Assembly (NCBI RefSeq): GCF_022227845.1
Contig: NZ_JAJNQN010000016.1
Span: forward strand, 30,363-94,362
DNA length: 64,000 nucleotides
Source: Ectothiorhodospira lacustris
GTDB taxonomy: Bacteria > Pseudomonadota > Gammaproteobacteria > Ectothiorhodospirales > Ectothiorhodospiraceae
Direction: 5' to 3'
The notes under the pieces were generated by a model that saw nothing but the letters and a program-made list of their open reading frames with translations, was not told the DNA's origin and did no database searches. The translations under genes were made by a program, and so were the position numbers. Shown in pieces: positions 1-9,465 of the stretch (its first letter is position 1; the number at the start of each line of letters is the position of its first letter).

Positions 1-2
1 CC

Positions 3-2870
3 CGCAACGGGACCGAAGCCCTCAAGATCCCCCCCCATTCCATCGAAGCCGAGCAGGCCGTGCTCGGTGGCCTGATGCTGGAAAACGATGCCTGGGACAC
101 GGTCTCCGACCATGTGGCCGAGGTGGATTTCTATCGTCATGATCATCGCCTGATTTTCCGTACCATCGCCGAGCTGGCCAACCGCCAGGCCCCCTTCGAT
201 GTGGTGACCATTTCCGAACGCCTGGAGGCCCACGGCGAGCTGGAAGAGGCCGGTGGCCTGGCCTATCTGGGCCTGCTGGCCAAGGACACCCCCAGTGCCG
301 CCAACATCCGCGCCTATGCGGATATCGTGCGCGAGCGTTCGGTGCTGCGTCAGCTCATCAGTGTGGGCACGGGCATCGCCGACAGCGGGTTCAATGCCCA
401 GGGCAGGGAGAGCCGCGAACTGCTGGACGAGGCAGAGCGCCGGGTGTTCGAGATTGCCGAGCAGGGTGCGCGCAACCGTCAGGGTTTTCGCGGCATGCGT
501 ACCCTGCTCAAGTCCACGGTGGAGCACATCGAGCTGCTCTTCGAGCGGGACAACCCCATCACCGGCCTGTCTACGGGCTATGACGACTTCGACGAGATGA
601 CCTCCGGCCTGCAGGCAGGGGACCTGGTGATCGTAGCGGGACGACCGTCAATGGGCAAGTGCATCATGGCCGGGTCCAGGCTGGTCGATCCGCAGACCGG
701 CGCCTTGGTAACCATCGATGAGCGGGTGGCTCGCCGTCAGGCGGATTTGCTGACCCTGGGGGAGGATTTTCGCTTGCGCAAGGGGCAGGCCACGGCTTTC
801 GTGGATGACGGCATCAAGCCTGTCTATCGGGTCCGGACCGCCAGTGGGCGCGAGATTTCCACAACCCTGACCCACCCCTTCCTCACCGGATCGGGTTGGC
901 GGCCATTGGGGGAGATTCAAGTGGGGGAGAAGGTCGCGGTGCCCCGCTGTATTCCAGTGTTTGGGAAGACATGGATGCCGAGTCATGAAGTGAAGACACT
1001 GGCGTATTTTATCGGTGATGGGGGTACCACCCAGACATGCCCGATTTTTACCAACACGAGCCCTCGCCTGCGTGAAGATTTTACTGATGCAGTGAGTGGT
1101 TTTGCCGGTATGACTTGCAAACTCATCGCCGATATGACCCGTGCTCCCTCCATGCGTGTCAGTCGTGATCGGGATTATCTGATTCAGGCACGGGCACGTT
1201 TTGCTTCTGCCCTGAGACGTGTGCAGTCCGATTTTGAAATCACTGGGGATTACCTGGCCCGAGTTTTGGGGGTTAGCAAGGCCACGGTCAGTTATTGGCG
1301 ATCCGGGCAGTCCATGCCCATGGGTATCCACTTCGAACGCTTGTGTGATGTGTTGTCCTTGTCACCCGCGGATCTTGGTGTGGATGCTCACGAACATGTT
1401 TCGAAAAACAGCCCTAATCCGGTGCGTCGCTTTCTTGAAAGACATGGTGTATGGGGGGGCTCGGCGCTGGAAAAGGATATCCCTAGCGTCATTTATACCC
1501 TGGAACGAGACTCCTTGGCCCTGTTCATCAATCGTCTGTTTGCCTGCGATGGCAGCGCCTTTGTTCAGGCCAATGGGCAGGGGCGTATCAGCTATGCTTC
1601 TTCCAGTCCTCTTCTGGTCCGGGGGGTACAGCACTTGCTGCTTCGGTTCGGTATTCTGAGCAAGGTGCGGATCAAGAAAAACGCCTATCCGAGGTTACGG
1701 CGTTCACCCATGGAACTGGAGGTCCTGGATCAGGAAAGCCTGCGTCGTTTCATTCGTGAGATCGGCATCTTCGGTAAGGAAGTTGCCTTGGCGAAGCTGG
1801 ATGCGCTATTGGCGAACAAGCGTCCGCATACCAATCTGGATACATTGCCTCTGAGTGTGAATACCTATGTGCTGGCTAGAAAGGGTGAAAAGAGCTGGCG
1901 TGAATGGCATCAGCAGGCAGGGCTGGAATGCCCGCCCGGTTTCAACCCTCACCTGGGGGGCAGGGGAAGCAGAGGGATTTCCCGTGTCCGCGCCGGGCGG
2001 TTGGCGGGGATTCTTGATGATGGCTATTTGGCCAGTCTGTCAACTTCAGATATTTACTGGGATGAAGTCGTCTCCATCGACTATCAGGGTGAACATCAGG
2101 TTTATGACCTGACGGTAGAGGGTACGCACAACTTCATTGCCGAGGATTTTTGTGTCCATAACACCACCTTCGCGATGAATATCGCCGAATATGCGGCGCT
2201 GAAGCAGAAGTCGCCGGTGGCGGTGTTCAGTATGGAAATGCCCGGCGAGCAACTGTCCATGCGTCTGCTCTCCTCGCTGGGAAGAATCAATCAGCAGCGT
2301 CTGCGTACCGGGCGTCTGGAAGATGATGACTGGCCGCGTTTTTCCAGTGCCGTGTCCATGCTGTCCGAGGCACAGCTGTATATCGACGACAGTCCGGCGC
2401 TGTCTCCCTCCGACCTGCGTTCCCGCTGCCGCCGGCTGATGCGAGAGCACAAGCAGCTCAGCCTCATTGTGGTGGACTACCTGCAGCTGATGCAGGTACC
2501 CGGCAGTTCGGAGAACCGAACCAACGAGATTTCCGAGATCTCCCGCGGCCTCAAGGCCCTGGCCAAGGAAATGGGGGTCCCCGTGATCGCCCTTTCCCAG
2601 CTCAATCGAGGTCTGGAGCAGCGTCCCAACAAACGCCCGGTGATGTCGGATCTGCGTGAATCCGGCGCCATCGAACAGGATGCGGATCTCATCGTCTTCA
2701 TCTACCGGGATGAGGTCTACAACGATGACAGTCCGGACAAGGGCACCGCGGAGATCATCATCGCCAAACAGCGTAACGGCCCCATCGGTGCCGTGCGGCT
2801 GACCTTTCTGGGCCAGTACACCCGCTTCGAAAACTACGTGCCCGAAATCTATTCCAACGAGGGTTTCTAG
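3..2870 (+). CDS. dnaB: Replicative DNA helicase DnaB, 5'-truncated by window, interrupted by an intein
   Basis: DnaB is the hexameric ATP-driven helicase that opens DNA ahead of the replication fork. The reading frame is open from base 3, so the true start lies outside the window; a GTG at 60 is internal. The N-terminal DnaB domain comes first (IEAEQAVLGGLML). The RecA-like ATPase domain follows, with Walker A GRPSMGK ending at base 659, Walker B (LIVVDYLQL) and the C-terminal QLNRGLEQR and ESGAIEQDAD motifs. A 501-residue intein (660-2162) separates the P-loop lysine from the following threonines, so active helicase requires protein splicing. Without the intein the protein would be of normal DnaB size, about 460 residues. 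The stop TAG overlaps the GTG of alr by one base, which suggests co-transcription; dnaB-alr adjacency is common in gammaproteobacteria. Confidence 0.97.
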   Translation, partial: RNGTEALKIPPHSIEAEQAVLGGLMLENDAWDTVSDHVAEVDFYRHDHRLIFRTIAELANRQAPFDVVTISERLEAHGELEEAGGLAYLGLLAKDTPSAANIRAYADIVRERSVLRQLISVGTGIADSGFNAQGRESRELLDEAERRVFEIAEQGARNRQGFRGMRTLLKSTVEHIELLFERDNPITGLSTGYDDFDEMTSGLQAGDLVIVAGRPSMGKCIMAGSRLVDPQTGALVTIDERVARRQADLLTLGEDFRLRKGQATAFVDDGIKPVYRVRTASGREISTTLTHPFLTGSGWRPLGEIQVGEKVAVPRCIPVFGKTWMPSHEVKTLAYFIGDGGTTQTCPIFTNTSPRLREDFTDAVSGFAGMTCKLIADMTRAPSMRVSRDRDYLIQARARFASALRRVQSDFEITGDYLARVLGVSKATVSYWRSGQSMPMGIHFERLCDVLSLSPADLGVDAHEHVSKNSPNPVRRFLERHGVWGGSALEKDIPSVIYTLERDSLALFINRLFACDGSAFVQANGQGRISYASSSPLLVRGVQHLLLRFGILSKVRIKKNAYPRLRRSPMELEVLDQESLRRFIREIGIFGKEVALAKLDALLANKRPHTNLDTLPLSVNTYVLARKGEKSWREWHQQAGLECPPGFNPHLGGRGSRGISRVRAGRLAGILDDGYLASLSTSDIYWDEVVSIDYQGEHQVYDLTVEGTHNFIAEDFCVHNTTFAMNIAEYAALKQKSPVAVFSMEMPGEQLSMRLLSSLGRINQQRLRTGRLEDDDWPRFSSAVSMLSEAQLYIDDSPALSPSDLRSRCRRLMREHKQLSLIVVDYLQLMQVPGSSENRTNEISEISRGLKALAKEMGVPVIALSQLNRGLEQRPNKRPVMSDLRESGAIEQDADLIVFIYRDEVYNDDSPDKGTAEIIIAKQRNGPIGAVRLTFLGQYTRFENYVPEIYSNEGF
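660..2162 (+). mobile_element. DnaB intein with LAGLIDADG (DOD) homing endonuclease and an embedded helix-turn-helix
   Basis: This in-frame 501-residue insertion begins with Cys1 (CIMAGSRL) and ends in His-Asn (FCVHN), followed by a Thr as first C-extein residue. These are the residues needed for class 1 splicing. Block B is visible as TLTHPFL, and the last splicing block runs from VYDLTVEG to the terminal HN. Two DOD endonuclease motifs can be seen: LAYFIGDGG near intein residues 114-122 and LALFINRLFACDG near 286-298. Between them, residues about 197-216 read as a helix-turn-helix (DYLARVLGVSKATVSYWRSG). The insertion site is the P-loop, a known hotspot for inteins in DnaB. The DNA looks less GC-rich than the flanking exteins, consistent with horizontal arrival. 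All key splicing residues are intact, so the intein is probably active; endonuclease activity is inferred from the motifs only. Confidence 0.95.
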
Positions 2871-3949
2871 TGAAAAGAACCGCCTCGGCGCGCCTGTGCC
2901 TCGGTCATCTGCCGGCCAATCTGGCCCGGGTCCGGGAAGCGGCTCCCGGCAGCCGCGTCATGGCCGTGATCAAGGCCGAGGCCTATGGCCACGGCATGCT
3001 CCGGGTGGCTGAATGCCTGGCACCTTGGGTGGATGCCCTGGCGGTCTCCTGTCTGGATGAGGCCGCAGCCCTGCGAGAGGCCGGGTATCATCAGCCCATC
3101 CTCGCCTTGCAGGGCTTCAAGGACGAGCGGGATCTGCGCGCCGCCTCCCAGCTGGACGTGGCCGTGAGCGTGCATGAGGACAGCCAGTTGCACCTGTTGT
3201 CAGGCACCCGTCTGCATCGCCCGGTACGGGTCTGGCTGAAACTGGATACCGGCATGGGACGCCTGGGCTTTTCCCCGCTGCGCGCCTCCGATCTGGTGGC
3301 GGCCCTGATCTCTGATCCGAACGTGACGGCGGTGCCCGGTCTGATGACCCACCTGGCCTGCGCCGACGAACCCGGGCGGCCGGAAAATGCCGCCCAGCTG
3401 GCCCGGTTCGAGGCGGCCACCCGGCATCTGCCCGGTGAGCGCAGTCTGGCCAACTCCGCTGCCATCCTGGCCCTTCCCGAGGCCCACGCCGACTGGGTTC
3501 GTCCCGGCATCATGCTCTATGGGAGCTCACCGCTGGCAGATGCCCGGGCTGCCGGCCTGGGGTTGCGCCCGGTGATGACCTTGAGTACCCGGCTGATTGC
3601 TATTCACACCCTGACGCCGGGAGAAACCGTGGGTTACGGCGCCACCTGGCGCTGCGAGCGGCCTACCCGGGTGGGGGTGGCGGCCATCGGCTACGCCGAC
3701 GGCTACCCTCGCCATGCCCCCACCGGTACTCCGGTGCTGGTGCGCGGGCAGCGGGTGCCGCTGATCGGCCGCGTCTCCATGGACATGATCACCGTGGATC
3801 TGACCGATTTGGAGACGGTCCAGGTGGGGGACGTGGTCACGCTCTGGGGCGAAGGGTTGCCGGTGGATGAAGTGGCGGCGGCGGCGCAGACCATCGGTTA
3901 TGATCTGCTCTGCCGCGTGCATGATCGGGTGCAGGTGGTGGCCGTGTAG
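2870..3949 (+). CDS. alr: Alanine racemase
   Basis: This PLP enzyme interconverts L- and D-alanine to supply D-Ala for peptidoglycan. The 359-residue length is normal for Alr. The PLP lysine is K35 in VIKAEAYGHG; most family members have Asn where this one has Glu. The second catalytic base is Y256 in GYGATWR. The C-terminal beta domain carries the SMDM motif. The start is GTG, overlapping the dnaB stop by one base, so translation is likely coupled. In E. coli and Pseudomonas alr also follows dnaB. Confidence 0.96.
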   Translation: MKRTASARLCLGHLPANLARVREAAPGSRVMAVIKAEAYGHGMLRVAECLAPWVDALAVSCLDEAAALREAGYHQPILALQGFKDERDLRAASQLDVAVSVHEDSQLHLLSGTRLHRPVRVWLKLDTGMGRLGFSPLRASDLVAALISDPNVTAVPGLMTHLACADEPGRPENAAQLARFEAATRHLPGERSLANSAAILALPEAHADWVRPGIMLYGSSPLADARAAGLGLRPVMTLSTRLIAIHTLTPGETVGYGATWRCERPTRVGVAAIGYADGYPRHAPTGTPVLVRGQRVPLIGRVSMDMITVDLTDLETVQVGDVVTLWGEGLPVDEVAAAAQTIGYDLLCRVHDRVQVVAV

Positions 3950-4004
3950 GGAGAGAGACACCGTCCCCCTTTGGCGAGGATCAGCAGCGGAAGTCTACGA
4001 ATCA

Positions 4005-5243
4005 ATGGAAAAGGCGGCTTCAAACAGCGACAGCACCTATATCGCCCGGCAACCCATCTACAACCGGCAACTGGGTGTCTATGCCTATGAGCTGCTGTTC
4101 CGTTCCGCATCCAGCCTCCGGTCGGCCACCGGCAGCGATGCGGCGACCTCCCATGTCATTTTGAGCGTCTTCGGCGAAATCGGTCTTGATACCCTCGTCG
4201 GCTCCCGTCTGGCGGCCATCAATATGACCCCGCGCCTGCTCAGGGAGTTGGAATCCCTGAACGTGCCCGCCGGGCGGCTGATCGTGGACCTGCCGCCCGA
4301 CCTGCCGGGGGATGAAGCCACCCTGGAGACCCTCAAGCGACTGGCCGGCAGGGGCTATATCCTGGCCCTGGACGATTATGTCCCCGGCGGTGCCGGGGAC
4401 CGTCTCCTGCCCGCGGTGCACCAGGTGAAGGTGGATACGGCCCGGGCCAGGCCGGACGAGCTGCGGTCTGTCCACCGATTGCTTTCCCGCCATGATGTGA
4501 GCATCGTGGCTGAAAAGGTGGAATCCCTGGAAGATTATGAGTTTCTTCGTGATCTGGGTTTCCACTATTTTCAGGGCTATTTTCTCAGCCGTCCACGGCT
4601 CTTCAAGGCGATCGGCCTGGAGGCCGGAAAGCTCACCGTAGTGCGCTTGCTGGCCGGTCTGCAGGACCCGGCCCTGGATGTCCACCAGTTGCAGCATCTC
4701 ATCGCTCAGGATGCCGGTCTGGCGGTCAAACTGCTGCGGCTGATCAACTCGCCGTTCTTCGGTCTGAGCCGGGAGGTGGATTCCCTGGCCCGGGCCATCC
4801 TGATCCTGGGACGCCGCAAGCTGGCTACCTGGGCCTGCATGCTGGTGATACGAGGATTGGCGGATCGTCCGGCGGGATTGGTGCAGCTGGCCTTGGAGCG
4901 GGCTGCCTTGTGCGAGGGCCTGGCCCGCCGCGCCGGCCTGGGTCCGGTGGAAAACTACTTCACCTGTGGCCTGTTCTCCGCCCTGGATCTGATCATGGAG
5001 CGCCCCCTGGAGCAGATCATTCAGCCGTTGCCCCTGGGGGATGCGGTCAAGGCAGCCTTGCTCCGGGGGACGGGGGAAATGGCCGAGGCACTGGCTTGTG
5101 CCCGGGCCTGCGAGCAGGGCGATATCGAGGCGGCAGGCTGTGCCGGACTGTCCACCACCGACATCAGCGAGGCCATGCTGGAAGCGGGCCATTGGGCTGA
5201 TGAAGTCCTGTCCATGTCGCTGACGGGCAAGCCCAGGCATTGA
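4005..5243 (+). CDS. EAL-HDOD domain signalling protein (YuxH-like), probably catalytically inactive EAL
   Basis: A cytoplasmic protein of 412 residues. Residues about 10-200 form an EAL-like fold: YELLFR stands where active phosphodiesterases have EAL, and DDYVPG stands in place of DDFGTG, while EKVE and FQGYFLSRP are kept. Loss of the metal-binding glutamate suggests it no longer cleaves c-di-GMP and may instead bind it or a partner. Residues about 205-400 form an HDOD domain (LINSPFFGL, LGRRKL), a family linked to regulation without a known reaction. The ATG at 4005 is chosen because homology begins right after it; the frame is open upstream but runs inside alr. It starts 55 bases after alr, in the same direction. 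Confidence 0.88.
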   Translation: MEKAASNSDSTYIARQPIYNRQLGVYAYELLFRSASSLRSATGSDAATSHVILSVFGEIGLDTLVGSRLAAINMTPRLLRELESLNVPAGRLIVDLPPDLPGDEATLETLKRLAGRGYILALDDYVPGGAGDRLLPAVHQVKVDTARARPDELRSVHRLLSRHDVSIVAEKVESLEDYEFLRDLGFHYFQGYFLSRPRLFKAIGLEAGKLTVVRLLAGLQDPALDVHQLQHLIAQDAGLAVKLLRLINSPFFGLSREVDSLARAILILGRRKLATWACMLVIRGLADRPAGLVQLALERAALCEGLARRAGLGPVENYFTCGLFSALDLIMERPLEQIIQPLPLGDAVKAALLRGTGEMAEALACARACEQGDIEAAGCAGLSTTDISEAMLEAGHWADEVLSMSLTGKPRH

Positions 5244-5365
5244 CACTTCGCAATCGTTTTTCCAGAATCAAGGGAATCCCTTGCCCTGTAGCCGGTTCCC
5301 GATGCATTCAGGCAGGTGGACAGCGCCGATTTGATTCCAGCTTGCGGGCGCTCAAGAAATACGGC

Positions 5366-5399
5366 TAAAGCGGGTGACGACCTGCTTTGGCGGGTCTTT
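5366..5399 (+). terminator. Hairpin followed by T-rich tract upstream of metZ
   Basis: The bases AAAGCGGGT and ACCTGCTTT flank GACG and can pair over nine positions with one G-U pair. A short GGCGGG and then TCTTTTTC follow. It could end transcription of the EAL-HDOD gene or act as an attenuator in the metZ leader. I do not recognise a SAM-type riboswitch in the surrounding sequence. Confidence 0.35.
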
Positions 5400-5436
5400 T
5401 TCTTTGCCCGACGGGGCGGGTGTTACAGGAGTGCCC

Positions 5437-6642
5437 ATGTCCCATCCTCTGGATACTTCCGGTTCCCGTCGTCCCGGTTTCGATACCCTGGCCGTTCGCG
5501 CCGGTCAGACCCGCACGGCTGAACAGGAACATTCCGATCCCATCTTCGCCACCTCCAGCTTCGTCTTCGCCAGTGCCGCGGAGGCGGCGGCCCGGTTTGC
5601 CGGCGAGACGCCGGGTAATATCTACGCCCGCTTCACCAATCCCACGGTACGTGCCTTTCAGGACCGCCTGGCTGCCCTGGAAGGGGGGGAGGCCTGCGTG
5701 GCCACGGCGTCCGGCATGTCGGCGATCCTGTCCACCTGTCTGTCCCTGCTCAGGGCGGGGGACCACATCATCTCGTCCCGGTCCGTGTTCGGTTCCACCA
5801 CCAACCTGTTCAGCAATTACCTCACCCGCTTCGGTATCGAGGTCAGTTATGTGCCCCTGTCGGATCTGGAGGCCTGGGCGCGGGTCCTGCGCCCCAATAC
5901 CCGGATGCTGTTCGCCGAGACTCCCTCCAATCCGCTCACCGAACTGGTGGACATCCGTGCCCTGGCGGAATTGGCCCATACCCACGACTGCCTGCTGGCG
6001 GTGGATAACTGTTTTTGTACCCCGGTCCTGCAGCGTCCCCTGAGCCTGGGGGCGGATCTGGTGATCCATTCTGCCACCAAGTATCTGGATGGCCAGGGCC
6101 GTTGCGTGGGTGGCGCCGTGGTCGGAGATGCGGAACGGGTGGGCAAAGAGGTTTTCGGTTTCTTGCGTACTGCCGGTCCCACCATGAGCCCCTTCAATGC
6201 CTGGGTCTTTCACAAGGGGCTGGAAACCCTGCCCCTGCGCATGCGTGCCCATAGCGCATCCGCCCTGACCCTGGCCCACTGGCTGGAGAAGCATCCGGCG
6301 GTGGAGAGGGTGCATTATCCCGGTCTGGCCTCCCATCCCCAGCATGCCCTGGCTGCCCGTCAGCAGGCCGCCTTCGGCGGCATTGTCGCCTTCGAGGTGA
6401 AGGGGGGCCGGGAGGCGGCCTGGCGGGTGATCGACAGCACGCAAATGCTCTCCATCACCGCCAACCTGGGAGATGCCAAGACCACCATCACCCATCCTGC
6501 CACCACCACTCACGGACGCATCACGCCCGAGCAGCGGGTGGAGCAGGGGATTGTTGAAGGGCTGGTACGGGTGGCCGTGGGGCTGGAAGACCCGACGGAT
6601 ATCCAGGCGGATCTGGCCCGCGGACTGGATAGCCTGTGCTGA
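5437..6642 (+). CDS. metZ: O-succinylhomoserine sulfhydrylase
   Basis: This PLP-dependent Cys/Met metabolism enzyme makes homocysteine directly from O-succinylhomoserine and sulfide. Its 401 residues match MetZ in length. Typical motifs are YARFTNPTV, the cofactor-contacting ATASGMSAI and the PLP lysine in SATKYLDG. The early DTLAVRAGQ and the [14 protein letters not shown] stretch favour MetZ over MetB or MetC. The ATG at 5437 follows a CAGGAG ribosome binding site at 5426-5431; an open frame further upstream has no comparable site. MetB-like cystathionine gamma-synthase activity cannot be fully excluded from sequence. Confidence 0.9.
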   Translation: MSHPLDTSGSRRPGFDTLAVRAGQTRTAEQEHSDPIFATSSFVFASAAEAAARFAGETPGNIYARFTNPTVRAFQDRLAALEGGEACVATASGMSAILSTCLSLLRAGDHIISSRSVFGSTTNLFSNYLTRFGIEVSYVPLSDLEAWARVLRPNTRMLFAETPSNPLTELVDIRALAELAHTHDCLLAVDNCFCTPVLQRPLSLGADLVIHSATKYLDGQGRCVGGAVVGDAERVGKEVFGFLRTAGPTMSPFNAWVFHKGLETLPLRMRAHSASALTLAHWLEKHPAVERVHYPGLASHPQHALAARQQAAFGGIVAFEVKGGREAAWRVIDSTQMLSITANLGDAKTTITHPATTTHGRITPEQRVEQGIVEGLVRVAVGLEDPTDIQADLARGLDSLC

Positions 6643-6660
6643 GGCTGCCATTGTCCGCCG

Positions 6661-7902
6661 ATGCGTGATCGAGACTGCTTGCAGCACTGTTTCCATGCCG
6701 CATTGGAAGCAGTCCATGGCGGCACGGTGGTTCGTCGTGCCCTGGGGCGGCTCAAGGGGCGGGACCCGATCCATCTGGTGGCCATCGGCAAGGCTGCGGC
6801 GGCCATGGCGGAAGGGGCGCGCCTGACCCTGGGCACCCGTCTGGTGCGCGCACTGGTGATTACCCGCCACGGCCATGATGATTCCCGACTGGCGCGGGAT
6901 CAGCGCTTCATCTGTCTGCAGGCGGATCATCCCCTGCCGGGTGCGGACAGCCTGCTGGCCGGCAGTCGGCTGCTGGACTTCATCCGGCTGACCCCCGAGC
7001 AGGGACATCTGGTATTTCTCATCAGCGGTGGTGCCTCCAGTCTGGTGGAGGTTCTGCCGCCGGGGGCAGGGCTGGGAGAACTGCAGCGCATCAACGGCTG
7101 GTTGCTGGGCTCCGGTCTGGATATCGTGGCCATGAACCGGGTGCGCACGGCGATTTCCTGCATCAAGGGCGGGCGCCTGCGAAGCCGACTGGGGCAGCGG
7201 CGTACCGAGGCCTATCTGATCTCGGATGTGCCGGGGGATGATCCGGCGGTGATCGGCTCCGGTCTGCTGGTGCCGCCTTCGGTGCTGCGCCCTCTGCCCG
7301 AGCTGCCGTCGGGCATCCGTGAGTGGGTGACCTCGATGGCGGCCCGGGTGCCGGATTGCGCCGATGCCCCGGTGGTCCCCGTCCCTGTCCATGTGATCGC
7401 CACCTTGCGGGATGCCTGTCAGGGTGCCGCGGCCGCAGCCGAACGTTGCGGCATGGACGTGACATTGCATGGGGAGTTCCTCTGCGGAGAGGCTGCGGTC
7501 TGTGGCGAGCGCCTGGCCCGGGAACTACTGGCCGGGCCGCCGGGCATCCATATCTGGGGTGGCGAGACCACGGTCACCCTGCCGGCCGATCCGGGACAGG
7601 GTGGGCGCAACCAGCATCTGGCCCTGGCGGCGGCCCGGGTGCTGGAGGGGCATCCCGGCGTGACTTTGCTGGCCGCCGGTACCGATGGTTCCGACGGCAA
7701 CACCCAGGCGGCCGGTGCCCTGGTGGATGCCGGGACGGTGGCCCGTGCCCGCGCCCTGGGGCTGGACCTGGAGCAGGCCCTGGCCGGTGCCAACGCCCAC
7801 GCGCTGCTCAAGGCCTGTGGTGATCTGGTGACCACGGGGCCGACCGGGACCAATGTGATGGACCTGATGATCGGTATCAGGCAATCTTGGACGGATTCTT
7901 GA
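6661..7902 (+). CDS. Glycerate kinase, MOFRL (class II) family
   Basis: The enzyme phosphorylates D-glycerate, normally giving 2-phosphoglycerate in this family, and links glyoxylate or tartronate-semialdehyde metabolism to glycolysis. It has 413 residues. The N-terminal DUF4147 region carries AIGKAAAAMAEGA, LISGGASSL and the conserved NRVRTAISCIKGG. The C-terminal MOFRL domain carries WGGETTVTLP, GGRNQHLALAAA and AAGTDGSDG. It begins 18 bases after metZ, so the two may share a transcript, but no metabolic link is obvious. Names used for homologues include TtuD and GckA; I do not assign a symbol. Confidence 0.9.
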   Translation: MRDRDCLQHCFHAALEAVHGGTVVRRALGRLKGRDPIHLVAIGKAAAAMAEGARLTLGTRLVRALVITRHGHDDSRLARDQRFICLQADHPLPGADSLLAGSRLLDFIRLTPEQGHLVFLISGGASSLVEVLPPGAGLGELQRINGWLLGSGLDIVAMNRVRTAISCIKGGRLRSRLGQRRTEAYLISDVPGDDPAVIGSGLLVPPSVLRPLPELPSGIREWVTSMAARVPDCADAPVVPVPVHVIATLRDACQGAAAAAERCGMDVTLHGEFLCGEAAVCGERLARELLAGPPGIHIWGGETTVTLPADPGQGGRNQHLALAAARVLEGHPGVTLLAAGTDGSDGNTQAAGALVDAGTVARARALGLDLEQALAGANAHALLKACGDLVTTGPTGTNVMDLMIGIRQSWTDS

Positions 7903-7966
7903 CGAAGACATGCAGCGGCTGCCCTTCCGTGCCGTTGCGCATCCCCCTGCCATGACCTGATGCCGC

Positions 7967-9424
7967 ATGAATAATAACCTCGCTGTTCCCCCTGCTGCAG
8001 ACCCCACCACGCTGGAGGACTGGACACACATGCTGCGGGAACAGGAGATGCCGATCTTCTCCAGTACCGTTCAGACCATCCATGACATCATCGGAGACGA
8101 GCGCAAGGGTGCTATGGATCTGGCCACCGCGATACTTCAGGACCCCAACCTGACGGCCAAGCTACTGAAGCTGAGCAACAGCCTCTATTACAACCCCTAT
8201 CGCAAGAAGATCGTCACGGTCAGTCGCGCCATCGTCATCCTGGGGATCGACGTCATCCGTGAGTTGGTACTGGCCTGCTCGTTTTTTGAGGCCATCCTCT
8301 CCCCGAGGAACAAGCGCCGGGCCCACGAGGAGATCGCGCAGGCCATTCATGCCGCGGTTCACGCCAAAGCAATCGCCATTGCCGCCGGAGATGCCCATCC
8401 CGAGGAAGTGTTCATTGCGGCCTTGCTGCAGAACATCGGCCGTATCGCCTTTTGGTGTTTCTGTCGGGATCAAGGCGAGCGTCTGGAAGGCCTGCTGCAA
8501 GAGGGCCATATTCCCCAGGATGCGGCGGAGCGCCAGGTGCTGGGGTTCCGGCTGGCGGAGTTGGATGTATCTCTGTGCAAGAGCTGGAACCTGAAAGGCC
8601 TGATCGAAGAGGCCATTCGCAAGAGTCCGAAGGTCTTCGACCCCCGGATGCGAATCGTCAACCTGGGTTGTGAGGTGGTCGTCATCCTGAAGGAGACGAC
8701 CGGATCGCAGCCCTATAATGCCTGTCTGGACCGGATTGGTGAGATCACGGGTCAGACACGGGATGAGGTCAAGCAAGGCCTGCGGGCCAATACCGATGCC
8801 GCTGCCCGCATTGCGCGTCAGTTTGGTGCCGTGGAGGCTGCCGAGCTGATTCAGCACAAGGCGCGGCAACTGGATGCGGAGGAAGAATCCGCGGCCATCG
8901 CGGTGCCGGACCGGAAGGAGTTACAGTTTCAGATCCTGCAGGAGATTTCGGGGATGCTCAGCGGCGGCAAGCTGGACATCAGTTGCCTGTTGGAGATGAT
9001 CCTGGAGGGTATACAGCGTGGCATCGGTATGGACCGGACCATTTTCACGATGCTGTCCACGGACAGGGGCCTGTTGCGGGAGAAGGTGGCGCTGGGCTGG
9101 CGCAGGAATGATCCTTCGCGGGCGATTTCCTTCCCGCTGAGTCAGTCACCGCCCAATCTGTTCCATCAGGCCCTCTATAGCCGTGAGGGGTACTGGATCA
9201 CCGGCCACGACAGCCGCCTGCACACCGCCCACGATGTGGCGGTGGTGGGTCGGCATCCCTGTTTTCTCATGTCCATTTATTCCGAGGGCAAGCCCATCGG
9301 GCTCATCTACTGTGATCGTGCTTATACCGGGATGCCGCTGACCGAGGAGGATTTTCGCGCCTTCCGGCATTTCGTTCAGCAGGCCAACATCGGCCTGTCC
9401 CTGTACCGTCTGCAGGAGCGATAG
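7967..9424 (+). CDS. HDOD-GAF domain protein
   Basis: A soluble 485-residue protein. Residues about 20-240 are an HDOD domain (DPNLTAKLLKLSNS, SRAIVILGIDVIREL, AALLQNIGRIAFW). Residues about 320-480 resemble a GAF sensor domain (ISGMLSGGKLDISCLLEMIL, KPIGLIYCDRAYTG). HDOD proteins regulate motility, biofilm or stress responses in proteobacteria; the ligand here is unknown. It is one of three HDOD proteins in the window, with those at 4005 and 48296. The start ATG at 7967 precedes the first conserved segment by about 35 residues. Confidence 0.85.
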   Translation: MNNNLAVPPAADPTTLEDWTHMLREQEMPIFSSTVQTIHDIIGDERKGAMDLATAILQDPNLTAKLLKLSNSLYYNPYRKKIVTVSRAIVILGIDVIRELVLACSFFEAILSPRNKRRAHEEIAQAIHAAVHAKAIAIAAGDAHPEEVFIAALLQNIGRIAFWCFCRDQGERLEGLLQEGHIPQDAAERQVLGFRLAELDVSLCKSWNLKGLIEEAIRKSPKVFDPRMRIVNLGCEVVVILKETTGSQPYNACLDRIGEITGQTRDEVKQGLRANTDAAARIARQFGAVEAAELIQHKARQLDAEEESAAIAVPDRKELQFQILQEISGMLSGGKLDISCLLEMILEGIQRGIGMDRTIFTMLSTDRGLLREKVALGWRRNDPSRAISFPLSQSPPNLFHQALYSREGYWITGHDSRLHTAHDVAVVGRHPCFLMSIYSEGKPIGLIYCDRAYTGMPLTEEDFRAFRHFVQQANIGLSLYRLQER

Positions 9425-9465
9425 CCCTCGGTTCACCGGCGGGACGGCGTCTCCCACGGATCGGC

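Noticed and set aside
648..1634. Minus-strand frames opposite the intein as possible separate genes
   Set aside because: They oppose a continuous splicing-competent frame and show no recognisable domain or ribosome binding site.
5244..5436. SAM-type riboswitch upstream of metZ
   Set aside because: Only a simple hairpin with a T-rich tract is visible; I do not recognise any conserved SAM-binding core.
5365..7470. 701-residue open frame on the minus strand across metZ and the glycerate kinase gene
   Set aside because: It is the antisense shadow of two well-recognised genes; the translation is Gly/Gln/His-rich with no domain, as expected from GC-rich complement frames.
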